Shown: piece after piece, positions 15,499-23,022 of the stretch
Position numbering within the stretch: position 1 is the stretch's first letter
Layout: every line of letters starts with the position of its first letter
Source of the DNA: DATBIO01 sp036556965
GTDB taxonomy: Bacteria > Acidobacteriota > Vicinamibacteria > Fen-336
DNA: 25,783 bases
NCBI GenBank assembly: GCA_036556965.1
Contig: DATBIO010000047.1
Location: forward strand, 1-25,783
Direction of reading: 5' to 3'
Translations under genes and position numbers: made by a program
Notes under the pieces: model-generated
Told to the model about the DNA's origin: nothing
Database searches by the model: none
What the model saw: the letters and a program-made list of their open reading frames with translations, nothing else

Positions 15499-15777
15499 GT
15501 GGCGCCTCAAGACAAAGACGACGACATGCCCGACTTCTCCGACGTTCAGAGCGGCGCCTCCTCCACGGCGCCCGCGGCTGAGGTTCACGAGACGTACGAG
15601 ATCAAGCCGGGGGACAGCCTGTCGAAGATCGCCAAGCGGGTCTACGGCGACGCGCGCGAATGGAAGCGCATCTTCGAGGCCAACACCGACGTCATCAAGG
15701 ACCCGGACAAGATCTTCCCCGGCCAGAAGATCAAGATCCCCGCCAAGGAGACGGAAGAGGGCGGAGAGGGGAGATGA
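15499..15777 (+). CDS. LysM-domain protein
   Basis: A 92-residue protein with an acidic 40-residue N-terminal part and a single C-terminal LysM domain: YEIKPGDSLSKIAKRVYGDA, then WKRIFEANTDVIKDPDKIFP and GQKIKIPA. LysM binds peptidoglycan GlcNAc; small YgaU-like LysM proteins also exist in the cytoplasm or periplasm. There is no signal peptide here, so location is unclear. GTG 15499-15501 is preferred over the upstream 15451 ATG/GTG frame because GAGAGGAG lies 5 nt before it. The stop overlaps an ATG of the next ORF, suggesting a two-gene operon. Confidence 0.9.
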   Translation: MAPQDKDDDMPDFSDVQSGASSTAPAAEVHETYEIKPGDSLSKIAKRVYGDAREWKRIFEANTDVIKDPDKIFPGQKIKIPAKETEEGGEGR

Positions 15778-15779
15778 CA

Positions 15780-16241
15780 ATGAAGAGACACGCCGCCATC
15801 CTGGTTCCCCTGGCGCTCGTGGCGGGCGTCGCCTGCAAGAAGGAGCCGCCGCCCCCGCCGCCGCCCCCGCCGGTGACCGCTCCCCCCACCACCATGCCCG
15901 CGCCCGTCAGCGTCACCACGGTGACGCTGGGCAGCGCCATCGGGGCGGACAAGCGGGTGACCGCGCCCTCCGAGGCCTTCGGCGCCCGGGACACCATCTA
16001 CGCGGTGGTGGACACGGGAGGCGCGGGGCACGCCACCCTGCGCGCGCTGTGGACGTTCGTCAAGGGCGACAAGACGGCCAAGGTGGACGAGACGACGATG
16101 GAGATCGACGCCACCGGGCCCGCCGTGAACGAGTTCCACGTCTCCAAGCCGAGCGGCTGGCCCAAGGGGAACTACAAGGTCGAGATCTTCCTGAACGACG
16201 CCGCCACCCCCGCGGCCACGAAGACGTTCAAGGTCTCCTGA
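15780..16241 (+). CDS. Small proline-rich lipoprotein-like protein of unknown function
   Basis: About 153 residues beginning MKRHAAILVPLALVAGVACK. Hydrophobic signal plus cysteine at residue 20 suggests a lipoprotein, although -3 is Gly rather than Leu, so lipidation is only likely. A run of nine prolines and a Thr/Pro linker follow. The remaining 100 residues look like one beta-sandwich domain (TIYAVVDTGG, LWTFVKGDK, NEFHVSKPSGWPKGNYKVEI, TKTFKVS). An alternative start at 15774 adds two residues and overlaps the LysM stop; 15780 has better SD spacing (GGGAG, 15768-15772). Function unrecognised; the WPKGxYxV ending is shared by many export-side beta-domains. Confidence 0.78.
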   Translation: MKRHAAILVPLALVAGVACKKEPPPPPPPPPVTAPPTTMPAPVSVTTVTLGSAIGADKRVTAPSEAFGARDTIYAVVDTGGAGHATLRALWTFVKGDKTAKVDETTMEIDATGPAVNEFHVSKPSGWPKGNYKVEIFLNDAATPAATKTFKVS

Positions 16242-16248
16242 GGCCCGC

Positions 16249-16296
16249 ACCGGCCCACGCCCCTCCCGCGGCCGCGGGCGGACGGCGTGGGCCGGT
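16249..16296. terminator. Bidirectional terminator between convergent genes
   Basis: A 13-bp stem: ACCGGCCCACGCC (16249-16261) with GGCGTGGGCCGGT (16284-16296). The 22-nt loop contains a second perfect palindrome, CCCGCGGCCGCGGG. It lies 7 nt after the lipoprotein stop and 10 nt from the convergent SGNH gene stop. No U-tract. Confidence 0.82.
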
Positions 16297-16306
16297 CACC
16301 GCTCTC

Positions 16307-17584
16307 CTAGTCGGGCACCGCGCGGCTGGCGCAGGGCGGCAGCCAGCCCTGCCCCTTGAGGGCGCGCGCCACCTCCGCCGCCGCCACCCGGTGGCCCAGC
16401 GCGTTCCAGTGGCCGTCGAAGTCGAAGTACGGCCACGAGTGCCACCGCGTGGCGCGCCGGAGGGCGGGGGTGAGGTCGAGCAGGGGGATGCGCTCGGCCA
16501 CCGCGATGGCGCTGAGGCGCTGCACCACGGTGTCCGGGTCCCACTCGGCGTCGGTGATGCCGTGGCGGCGCCGCGCCAGGTCCCAGTACTCGTCCTTCAC
16601 CTCGCCCCGGCCGGGTATGTAGACGATGAGCAGCCGCGCGTCGCGCTTCCAGACCTCCTGGGCCAGCGCGCCGAGGATGCGGCCCGTCATGGTCCACCCG
16701 AGGCGCACGTCCGCGGGCGGCTTCTTCATGTAGACGCGGAACTCCGGGGCCAGCGCCTGCTTGCTGGTGGGCGCCCACAAGCCGAACCGGGCCAGGCGGT
16801 TGTAGGCCGCGGGGTCGGCGTTCTCCAGGCGCTCGCCCACCCAGTCCAGGGCCACGGAATAGCCGGCGAAGAGGACGTCGCCGGCCGGGGACGCGTCGGG
16901 CGGGACGGGCGGGCGCCTGGGCACCGGGTAGTTGGCCACCACCGGGGTGCCCCCGCGGAAGGACAGCAGCGGCTTGGGAAGCTGGATGTTCCGCGCCGCG
17001 CCGTTGTAGAGGACGTCGTTGTAATAGAAGAAGAGGAGGACGACGCGGGGCTCGAAGCGGCGGCCCTCCTCCCGGTAGAACAGGAGCTCCTGGTCCGTGC
17101 TGTAGCCGGTGCTGCCGCCGTTGATCACCTCCAGCGCGCAGTCGCGGCCGGAGAGCGACCGCTCCAGCCGCTGCGTCACCATCTCGTCCTCCGCCACCTG
17201 GAAGGCCTCGACGAAGGAGTCGCCCAGGGCGAGCATGCGGAAGGTGCCGGGAGCGGGGAGGAGCGTGCGCTCGCGGTCGCGCAGGCCCAGGCTGTTGATG
17301 ACCACGTCCGTCTGGAACTCGCGCCGCTCGTAGCGCGCCCGGGCCCCCGGCGTCTTCTTCCAGCCGAGCAGCGGGTCGTACTCCGTGTAGAGCACGCGCG
17401 TGCGCTGCTCCTTGCCCCCCCGCTGGAAATGGCGGGCCACGCGCGCGGCCCCCTCCACGAGGAGGAGGCAGACCGCGGTGGAGAGAAGGGCCAGCAGCGC
17501 GTTCTGGGCCAGCCCGCGGAGGCGGGAGCGCGGCGCGCCTCGCGGGGGCGCGGATCCGGCCGGGAGGGTGGAGTCCTTGGGCAA
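16307..17584 (-). CDS. SGNH/GDSL-fold hydrolase, membrane-anchored
   Basis: A 425-residue protein with an N-terminal transmembrane helix (LLALLSTAVCLLLVEGAARV) and an SGNH-hydrolase domain. The nucleophile block reads MLALGDSFVEAFQV (about residue 120); NGGSTGYSTDQELLFYREEG supplies the block II glycine; FFYYNDVLYNG the block III asparagine; and FDFDGHWNALGHRVAA the Asp-His pair near the C-terminus. This architecture resembles O-acetyl esterases or acetyltransferases acting on cell-surface polysaccharides, but the substrate is unknown. The only start consistent with the N-terminus is TTG (17582-17584), as the frame meets a stop upstream. A TAGAAT hexamer (17599-17604, minus) lies just upstream. 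Confidence 0.85.
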   Translation of the reverse strand: MPKDSTLPAGSAPPRGAPRSRLRGLAQNALLALLSTAVCLLLVEGAARVARHFQRGGKEQRTRVLYTEYDPLLGWKKTPGARARYERREFQTDVVINSLGLRDRERTLLPAPGTFRMLALGDSFVEAFQVAEDEMVTQRLERSLSGRDCALEVINGGSTGYSTDQELLFYREEGRRFEPRVVLLFFYYNDVLYNGAARNIQLPKPLLSFRGGTPVVANYPVPRRPPVPPDASPAGDVLFAGYSVALDWVGERLENADPAAYNRLARFGLWAPTSKQALAPEFRVYMKKPPADVRLGWTMTGRILGALAQEVWKRDARLLIVYIPGRGEVKDEYWDLARRRHGITDAEWDPDTVVQRLSAIAVAERIPLLDLTPALRRATRWHSWPYFDFDGHWNALGHRVAAAEVARALKGQGWLPPCASRAVPD

Positions 17585-17613
17585 TGACGTCGCGGGCTAT
17601 TCTAGTGCCCGCC

Positions 17614-17985
17614 ATGCCCACCCACACCGTGGTCTACGACGGTCACTGCCGCGTGTGCCGGCGCATGGTGGAAGCGCTCGCGCGCTGGGACCGCGAGAAC
17701 GCGCTGGAGCTCGTGGCCTCCCAGGAGCCCGGAGTGCGCGAGCGGTTCCCCTGGATCGCGCCCGAGTCCTACGAGGACGCCCTGCAGCTGGTGGCGGCGA
17801 ACGGCACCACCTGGGACGGCGCCCTGGCCGTGGAACGCATCATCGGCCTGATGCCGCGCGGCCGCCTGGTGACGTGGCTCTTCGACCTGCCCTTCGCCCG
17901 CTGGCTCGCCGACCGCTTCTACCGCTGGTTCGCCCGCAACCGTTACCGGATGGGCTGCGGCGACCACTGCTCCGTCCGTCGCTGA
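17614..17985 (+). CDS. DCC family thiol-disulfide oxidoreductase (DUF393)
   Basis: A 123-residue protein beginning MPTHTVVYDGHCRVCRRMVE, which contains the DxxCxxC motif that defines the DCC (DUF393) family. The rest, RIIGLMPRGRLVTWLFDLPF and FYRWFARNRYRMGCGDHC, also fits the family; two extra cysteines end it. DCC proteins are thioredoxin-like, cytoplasmic, and mostly uncharacterised. ATG 17614 is favoured over 17584 because it puts the motif at the usual distance from the N-terminus. It is divergent from the SGNH gene, with starts only 29 nt apart. Confidence 0.9.
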   Translation: MPTHTVVYDGHCRVCRRMVEALARWDRENALELVASQEPGVRERFPWIAPESYEDALQLVAANGTTWDGALAVERIIGLMPRGRLVTWLFDLPFARWLADRFYRWFARNRYRMGCGDHCSVRR

Positions 17986-18050
17986 CGGGCCGCCGGCGGC
18001 CGAGAGCCGCAAGCCGGCCGGCAAGAGCGCCCGGTCGTGCTCCCGATGAG

Positions 18051-18079
18051 TTGTTTCGACCCGCGTTGTCGCTTAATAG
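18051..18079 (+). promoter_or_regulatory. Sigma-70-like promoter of the Trp-rich repeat gene
   Basis: TTGTTT (18051-18056), a 17-nt spacer and TAATAG (18074-18079). The predicted start near 18086 leaves a leader of about 28 nt, in which GAGGAG (6 nt from the ATG at 18114) is a strong ribosome site. The gene therefore seems independently transcribed. Confidence 0.6.
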
Positions 18080-18113
18080 GGTGACGGACTCTGCCCGTCA
18101 AGAGGAGCGCGCC

Positions 18114-21100
18114 ATGAGGTTGGCCCGTCTCGATGTCTCGTTGCGCGCCCGTTGGCCCCTTGCCGCTCTCGCCTGCGCGGCTGCCTTCCTGATCCCCGCC
18201 ACCGCCCTGGCCCAGTGCGACCAGCTCTACGCCAAGTACCAGCAGAACAACTACAACTGGTGGTGGGGCGCGTTCGGCAACTGCAAGCAGCGGGGAGGCA
18301 CGACCGTCCGCAACGAGATCTTCAACTGCGCGTGGTTCCAGGTCCCGGCGAGCGACCAGACGGCCTGCCTGCGCGAGAAGCTCTTCGCGGACAGCAAGAC
18401 GCGCGAGGCCATCGACGTGGTGGTCGCGTTCAACCAGCTGTCGTGCGACCAGCTCTTCGCCAAGTACCAGCAGAACAACTTCAACTGGTGGTGGGGAGCC
18501 TTCGGCAACTGCAAGACGGGGCCGGGCGGCATCACCGACCGCACGCAGATCTTCGACTGCGCCTGGGCCCAGGTTCCCACCATCGACCAGAGGGCCTGCC
18601 TGAAGGACAGGCTGCGGGCAGCCGACCGCACGCGCGCGGCCATCGACGTCGTGGTCGCCCACAACAGCCCGCCCACCTGCGACCAACTCTTCGCCCACTA
18701 CCAGCAGAACAACTTCAACTGGTGGTGGGGAGCCTTTGGCAACTGCAAGACGGGCCCCGGCGGCATCACCGACCGCACGCAGATCTTCGACTGCGCCTGG
18801 GCCCAGGTCCCCGCCGCCGACAAGACCTCCTGCCTCCGGGACAAGCTGCGCCAGGCCGACCGCACGCGCGAAGCCACCGACGTGGTCGTCGCCCACAACA
18901 GCCTGCCCACCTGCGACCAGCTCTTCGCCAAGTACCAGCAGAACAACTTCGACTGGTGGTGGGGGGCCTTCGGCAACTGCAAGACGGGGCCCGGCGGCAT
19001 CACCGACCGCGCCCAGATCTTCGAGTGCGCCTGGGCCCAGGTCCCCGCGCTCGACGGCACGGCCTGCCTCAGGGACAGGCTGCTCCAGGCCGACCGCACG
19101 CGCGAGGCGACCGACGTCGTCGTCGCCCACAACACCCCTCACCCCTGCGACCAGCTCTTCGCCCACTACCAGCAGAACAACTTCAACTGGTGGTGGGGAG
19201 CCTTCGGCAACTGCAAGCAGCCCGGCGGCACCACCGATCGCGCCGAGATCCTGGAGTGCGCGTGGGCCCAGGTCCCCGCGGGCGACCGGCAGGCCTGCTT
19301 GAAGGAGAAGCTCGTCCTGGCCGACCGCACGCGCGAGGCCATCGACGTGGTGGTCGAGCACAACCGCACCTGCGACCAGGTCTTCGCCCGGTACCAGCAG
19401 AACAACTACAACTGGTGGTGGGGAGCTTTCGGCAACTGCATCCAGCCCGGGGGGACCACCGATCGCGCCGCGATCCTCGAGTGCGCATGGGCCCAGGTCC
19501 CCGCCATCGACCGCACGGCCTGCCTTAAGAACAAGCTTGTGGCCGCGGACCGGACGCGCGAGGCCATCGACGTGGTGGTCGCGCAGAATCTCACCTGCGA
19601 CCAGGTCTTCGCCCGGTACCAGCGGAACGACTTCAACTGGTGGTGGGGAGCCTTCGGCAACTGCAAGCGGGCCGGGGGCACCACCGACCGCGCGGAGATC
19701 CTCGAGTGCGCGTGGGCCCAGGTCCCGGCCGGAGACCGCACGGACTGCCTCAAGAACAAGCTGGTCGCCGCCGACCGCACGCGCGAGGCCATCGACGTGG
19801 TGGTCCAGTACAACGGCTGCATCGCGAACAACTCCTCCTTCGTCGACTTCACCTCGTGCGCCGACCCGCGCTCCGGCTGCCCGGAGACGTGCGACCTTCC
19901 CAAGGACGGCAGCATCCCCAGCCAGTACTTCGCCCCGCAGATGCCCCCGGTCCTGGCCGACGCCCTTCCCCGTCCCGTCTCCGTGTTCGGCGTGCCTCCC
20001 GGCCAGAACATCGGCGCCAACGAGGGACGCCTGCGGGGCGACCTGCGCGCGGCGGCGCGCGTGGCCGACCCCATGGCCTGCAGCCTGCGCGTGGCGGCCA
20101 TCCTCTACGCGCAGCGGGACGACGTCGCCGCGCAGGCCTTCGCCGACCTCAGTGTGACCGGCCACAGGGCCTTCGCGCAGTTCCGCCGCGACCTCCCGGG
20201 CGAGGAGTACTGCCGGAGGCTGGACCAGCGGCCCATCGCCGAGGCTTGCCCGGGGGTGGGCCAGCCGCCCACCACCGACAGCCTGGTCACCGGGTGTCGC
20301 AAGGCCCTCGACCGCGCGTACGCGGTGGCGAACTTCCTGCGCACGGGACAGACCCTCCGCGTCGCCTCACCGTGGTACACGGCCACGGGCGAGCTCACGC
20401 CCGCCGCCGCCCTCGAACGGAAGCGCAAGGAGGACGAGCGCCGCACCCTGGGCTGGATCGCCGTCTCCGGCGAGGACGACTCGCCGCACCGGCCGGTGAA
20501 CGTCCCCTCGAGCGACTACCCGCAATACGACATGGACGTCGACGTCGACCTGGAGGCGCCCGCCGGACGGACCCCGCAGACGGTCCGCGTCCGCACCCGG
20601 TTCGTGGTGGCCCAGTCGAACGCGCCGGCGCCCGCCTCGCCGGGCCCGCCGAGCAGATGGACGCTGGCGCGGGAACCGCGCCTGGCCATCGCTCCCGGCG
20701 CGGAGGTCATCGTCTACATCCACGGCATGGACTCGCGCGCCGAGGAGGCGGGGGACATCACCAAGGCCCTGTTCACGAAGCTGCGCAACCGCCCGAAGAA
20801 CGTCGTCATCGTCGGCGTGGACCTCCCCTCCTCGGGATACGCCGAGAACCTCGACTACGACGAGGTCTCGTCCCTGGCCGCCATCGGGAGCCCGAAGTTC
20901 ACGGTCCTGCCGCTTCCCTTCCCCATCCCGGCCACGCTCATGGCCTTCGTCGTGGCGGCCTTCGCCACGGTGGGACTCCCGCCCCCGCCCCCGGTGATCC
21001 CGCCCGGAGTCCCCATCCCCGACTTCCACGCCACCGGCCGGACGCCCCTGCTCGACTTCATCGAGACCTTCATCGTGCGCTTCGTGGACACGCTCGACCG

Positions 21101-22499
21101 CCGCGTTCCCATCAAGAGCGGGGTCAAGGCGGCCATGGGCGGCAGCCTCGGCGGGAACATGGCGTTCCGGCTGGGGCGGCGACCGGGCATCCCCTGGCTC
21201 CCCCGCGTCATCGCGTGGTCGCCGGCGTCGATCTGGCACTCGATGGGCGCCGGCATGGACATCGCGAAGCACCTCGGGCCACGGACGGCGTGGGAGAGGG
21301 CGAACAACCGGGCGCTGAGCGAACAGTCGCCCTGCCTGCGGGAGAGGCTGCGCCAGACCGACCAGACCCGCCGGGCCATCGACAACGTCGCCGCCGCCAA
21401 CGGAACCTCCGACGCCTGCGCGCATCTCATGGTCAAGTACGACGGCTCCGACCGGTGGTGGAACACGCTCGGCAGCTGTCGGCAGCCAGGCGGTCCCACG
21501 AACCGCATGGACATCTTCGAGTGTGCGTTTGCCAAGATCCCCGCGGCCGACCGCCAGTCCTGCCTGAGACCGAGGCTCCTCGAGACCGACCAGACGCGCC
21601 GGGGCATCGACACCGTGGCCGCCAGCAACGGCTCCCCCAACAACTGCGACCAGGTGATGGTCAGCTACGACGGCTCCGACCGCTGGTGGGGAGCGTTCGG
21701 CAGCTGCAAGCAGCCGGGAGGCCTGATCGACCGCGCGGCCATCTTCGACTGCGCCTTCGCCTCGGTCCCGGCCAGCGAACAGCAGGCGTGCCCGGACCTG
21801 AAGGAGCGGCTGCGCCAGACGGACCAGACACGCCGGGCCATCGACACCGTCGCCGCGGCCAACGGCCGGACCAACGGCTGCGACCAGCTCGTGGTGAAGT
21901 ACGACGGCTCCGACTGGTGGTGGGGAGCGTTCGGCGGGTGCAAGCGCACCGGCGGCCCCACCGACCCCGCGGCCATCTTCGACTGCGCCTGGGCCCAGGT
22001 CCCCGCCGGGGACCCCAACGACCTCTCCACGGAGCGGGCAGGGGTGCGTCAGGAGTTCTTCGTCGGCACCTGGGACAAGCCCGTCCTTCCCATTCTCGTT
22101 CCGGACGCGCAACCGGAGACCTGGACCAGCAAGTACTACCCCTGCCGGCAGTCCTCGATGGCGACCGCCCGGCTCGATCGCCAGGAGACGTACGACCCTC
22201 GATTCCTCGCCTGGCGCTGGCGCCTGGGCGCCGAGCAGCTCCTGTTCAGCCACCAGAACGTCGACCCCGCGACCCGTGACTTCCTCTTCATGGCCAACGA
22301 CAAGCCGATGCTGCTGGCGTGCGGCACCGAGGACGACGTCCCCTTCAACGAGATCTGCGACGCCACGCAGATCACCGCGGCGCACATGACGAAGACGCCG
22401 GGGAAGGCCCTCTTCCTGCAGAAGACGGGGCACTCGCTGGACGGCGAGCGGCCCACGTTCTGGGCGCAGCAGATCATCGAGTTCCTGCGCCTCAACTGA
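18114..22499 (+). CDS. Giant exported alpha/beta-hydrolase with two arrays of Trp/Cys-rich repeats
   Basis: A 1461-residue protein of no family I recognise as a whole. It has a signal peptide (residues 1-33, cleavage before QC). Residues 35-568 are seven tandem units of 74-78 residues. Residues 569-593 are a Cys-rich linker. Residues 594-850 are an undefined domain. The alpha/beta-hydrolase begins near 865: oxyanion-loop VIVYIHGMDSR (His870), nucleophile elbow AMGGSLGGN (Ser1011), acid GTEDD (Asp1407 or 1408) and base TGHSLDGE (His1440). Residues 1069-1303, between nucleophile and acid, hold a second array of the same repeat family. Every catalytic residue is present, so an esterase or depolymerase activity outside the cytoplasm is plausible, substrate unknown. 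The ATG has an excellent SD and promoter. Repeats could bind polysaccharide or form a disulfide-rigid stalk; both are inference. Confidence 0.88.
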   Translation: MRLARLDVSLRARWPLAALACAAAFLIPATALAQCDQLYAKYQQNNYNWWWGAFGNCKQRGGTTVRNEIFNCAWFQVPASDQTACLREKLFADSKTREAIDVVVAFNQLSCDQLFAKYQQNNFNWWWGAFGNCKTGPGGITDRTQIFDCAWAQVPTIDQRACLKDRLRAADRTRAAIDVVVAHNSPPTCDQLFAHYQQNNFNWWWGAFGNCKTGPGGITDRTQIFDCAWAQVPAADKTSCLRDKLRQADRTREATDVVVAHNSLPTCDQLFAKYQQNNFDWWWGAFGNCKTGPGGITDRAQIFECAWAQVPALDGTACLRDRLLQADRTREATDVVVAHNTPHPCDQLFAHYQQNNFNWWWGAFGNCKQPGGTTDRAEILECAWAQVPAGDRQACLKEKLVLADRTREAIDVVVEHNRTCDQVFARYQQNNYNWWWGAFGNCIQPGGTTDRAAILECAWAQVPAIDRTACLKNKLVAADRTREAIDVVVAQNLTCDQVFARYQRNDFNWWWGAFGNCKRAGGTTDRAEILECAWAQVPAGDRTDCLKNKLVAADRTREAIDVVVQYNGCIANNSSFVDFTSCADPRSGCPETCDLPKDGSIPSQYFAPQMPPVLADALPRPVSVFGVPPGQNIGANEGRLRGDLRAAARVADPMACSLRVAAILYAQRDDVAAQAFADLSVTGHRAFAQFRRDLPGEEYCRRLDQRPIAEACPGVGQPPTTDSLVTGCRKALDRAYAVANFLRTGQTLRVASPWYTATGELTPAAALERKRKEDERRTLGWIAVSGEDDSPHRPVNVPSSDYPQYDMDVDVDLEAPAGRTPQTVRVRTRFVVAQSNAPAPASPGPPSRWTLAREPRLAIAPGAEVIVYIHGMDSRAEEAGDITKALFTKLRNRPKNVVIVGVDLPSSGYAENLDYDEVSSLAAIGSPKFTVLPLPFPIPATLMAFVVAAFATVGLPPPPPVIPPGVPIPDFHATGRTPLLDFIETFIVRFVDTLDRRVPIKSGVKAAMGGSLGGNMAFRLGRRPGIPWLPRVIAWSPASIWHSMGAGMDIAKHLGPRTAWERANNRALSEQSPCLRERLRQTDQTRRAIDNVAAANGTSDACAHLMVKYDGSDRWWNTLGSCRQPGGPTNRMDIFECAFAKIPAADRQSCLRPRLLETDQTRRGIDTVAASNGSPNNCDQVMVSYDGSDRWWGAFGSCKQPGGLIDRAAIFDCAFASVPASEQQACPDLKERLRQTDQTRRAIDTVAAANGRTNGCDQLVVKYDGSDWWWGAFGGCKRTGGPTDPAAIFDCAWAQVPAGDPNDLSTERAGVRQEFFVGTWDKPVLPILVPDAQPETWTSKYYPCRQSSMATARLDRQETYDPRFLAWRWRLGAEQLLFSHQNVDPATRDFLFMANDKPMLLACGTEDDVPFNEICDATQITAAHMTKTPGKALFLQKTGHSLDGERPTFWAQQIIEFLRLN
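18216..19817 (+). repeat. Tandem array A: seven 74-78-residue coding repeats
   Basis: Units begin at nt 18216, 18444, 18678, 18912, 19146, 19371 and 19596 (residues 35, 111, 189, 267, 345, 420, 495). Each has the pattern C-x21-C-x14/15-C-x12-C. The core is YQQNNxNWWWGAFGNC, followed by a GG-T-DR turn, then CAWAQVP and a charged helix ending TREAIDVVVxxN. Protein identity between units looks very high and the DNA is near-identical in the core, implying recent duplication or gene conversion. Not CRISPR: the repeats are in frame and contiguous. Confidence 0.95.
21333..22022 (+). repeat. Array B: permuted, divergent copies of the same repeat inside the hydrolase
   Basis: A partial unit (from its fourth Cys, 21333), two complete units (from 21417 and 21645) and a partial unit (21879 to about 22022, ending before its fourth Cys). 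The pattern is C-x19-C-x14-C-x12-C with core YDGSDRWWGAFGSC and helix RQTDQTRRAIDTVAAANG. The two partial pieces together make one whole unit. The array is bounded by ALS (from 21312) and LS (from 22023), where the hydrolase frame resumes. Confidence 0.9.
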
Positions 22500-22586
22500 A
22501 GGCCTCGGCGAGGACGGCAGCTCAGGCGACCAGGAAGCGCGCTCCCGCGCCCAGCAGCGCCGCGAGGAAGTCGCGGAAGTCGTCGT
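22500..22586. other. Short gap after the repeat gene, nothing identified
   Basis: This 87-nt gap separates two convergent genes. Inspection shows GC-rich sequence with no clear terminator stem or conserved site. Confidence 0.4.
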
Positions 22587-22805
22587 TCAAGGACGGCCCG
22601 AGGCCGGCCGGGTGGTGACCGGAGTCTCCTCGCGGGAGTAGGCCGGGATCTCTCGTCCGGCCAGGGTCCACGACTCGAGGGTGAGCGCCCACACCATCTC
22701 GAGCCGCTCCTCCGTGGTGGTCGTCGCCCTCATGTCGTCCGCCGGCTCCTCACCGAGCCTGAAGCGACGAACGGGCCAGGCGCTGCGACCTGCGCGCGGC
22801 AGCAC
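22587..22805 (-). CDS. Small hypothetical protein with a TLESWTLAGREIPAYSR-like core
   Basis: Up to 72 residues from GTG 22803-22805, or 48 residues from ATG 22731-22733. The core RLEMVWALTLESWTLAGREI with PAYSREETPV resembles, from memory, small proteins reading RLxMVWPLTLEAWxLxGxxxPxYxR that occur singly or next to nucleotidyltransferase-like genes; the preceding RFRLGEEPADD also fits that pattern and supports the longer start. No partner gene is beside it here. A TAGAAT hexamer (22811-22816, minus) is so close to the GTG that it would favour the shorter start. Function unknown; whether it is an antitoxin-like component is speculation. Confidence 0.55.
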   Translation of the reverse strand: MLPRAGRSAWPVRRFRLGEEPADDMRATTTTEERLEMVWALTLESWTLAGREIPAYSREETPVTTRPASGRP

Positions 22806-23022
22806 GCCGCATTCTACCGTCCCCGGTGGTGCGGCCGGCCGCCGCCATCGGCCCCTGGGGCCTTACCTGCGTGAACGCCGCCGACGACCCGCGCAACGCG
22901 CCGGCGCGCTGACCGCGCCCCGGCTCTCCGTATCGGGACAGGCCGCGCGCGCCCGGCGCAAGGCGCTCCGGGATGTGTGAGACCATTCCGCCGCCGTCGG
23001 CCCGTTCCGGCGCAACGCGATC
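22806..23022. other. Intergenic region upstream of the rhomboid gene
   Basis: These 217 nt hold no convincing ORF or promoter. The start of the rhomboid gene at 23023 has no clear Shine-Dalgarno sequence, so its expression signals are not visible. Confidence 0.4.

Noticed and set aside
18216..19817. CRISPR-like direct repeats
   Set aside because: Period of 225-234 nt, in-frame, without spacers; these are coding repeats.
17943..20165. 740-residue open frame antisense to the repeat gene
   Set aside because: It mirrors the biased codons of the repeat units; composition is Val/Gly/Asp/Leu-rich with no domain, and the plus-strand product has signal peptide, RBS and catalytic motifs.
20367..22433. 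688-residue open frame antisense to the hydrolase
   Set aside because: Shadow of the real coding strand with no recognisable motif.
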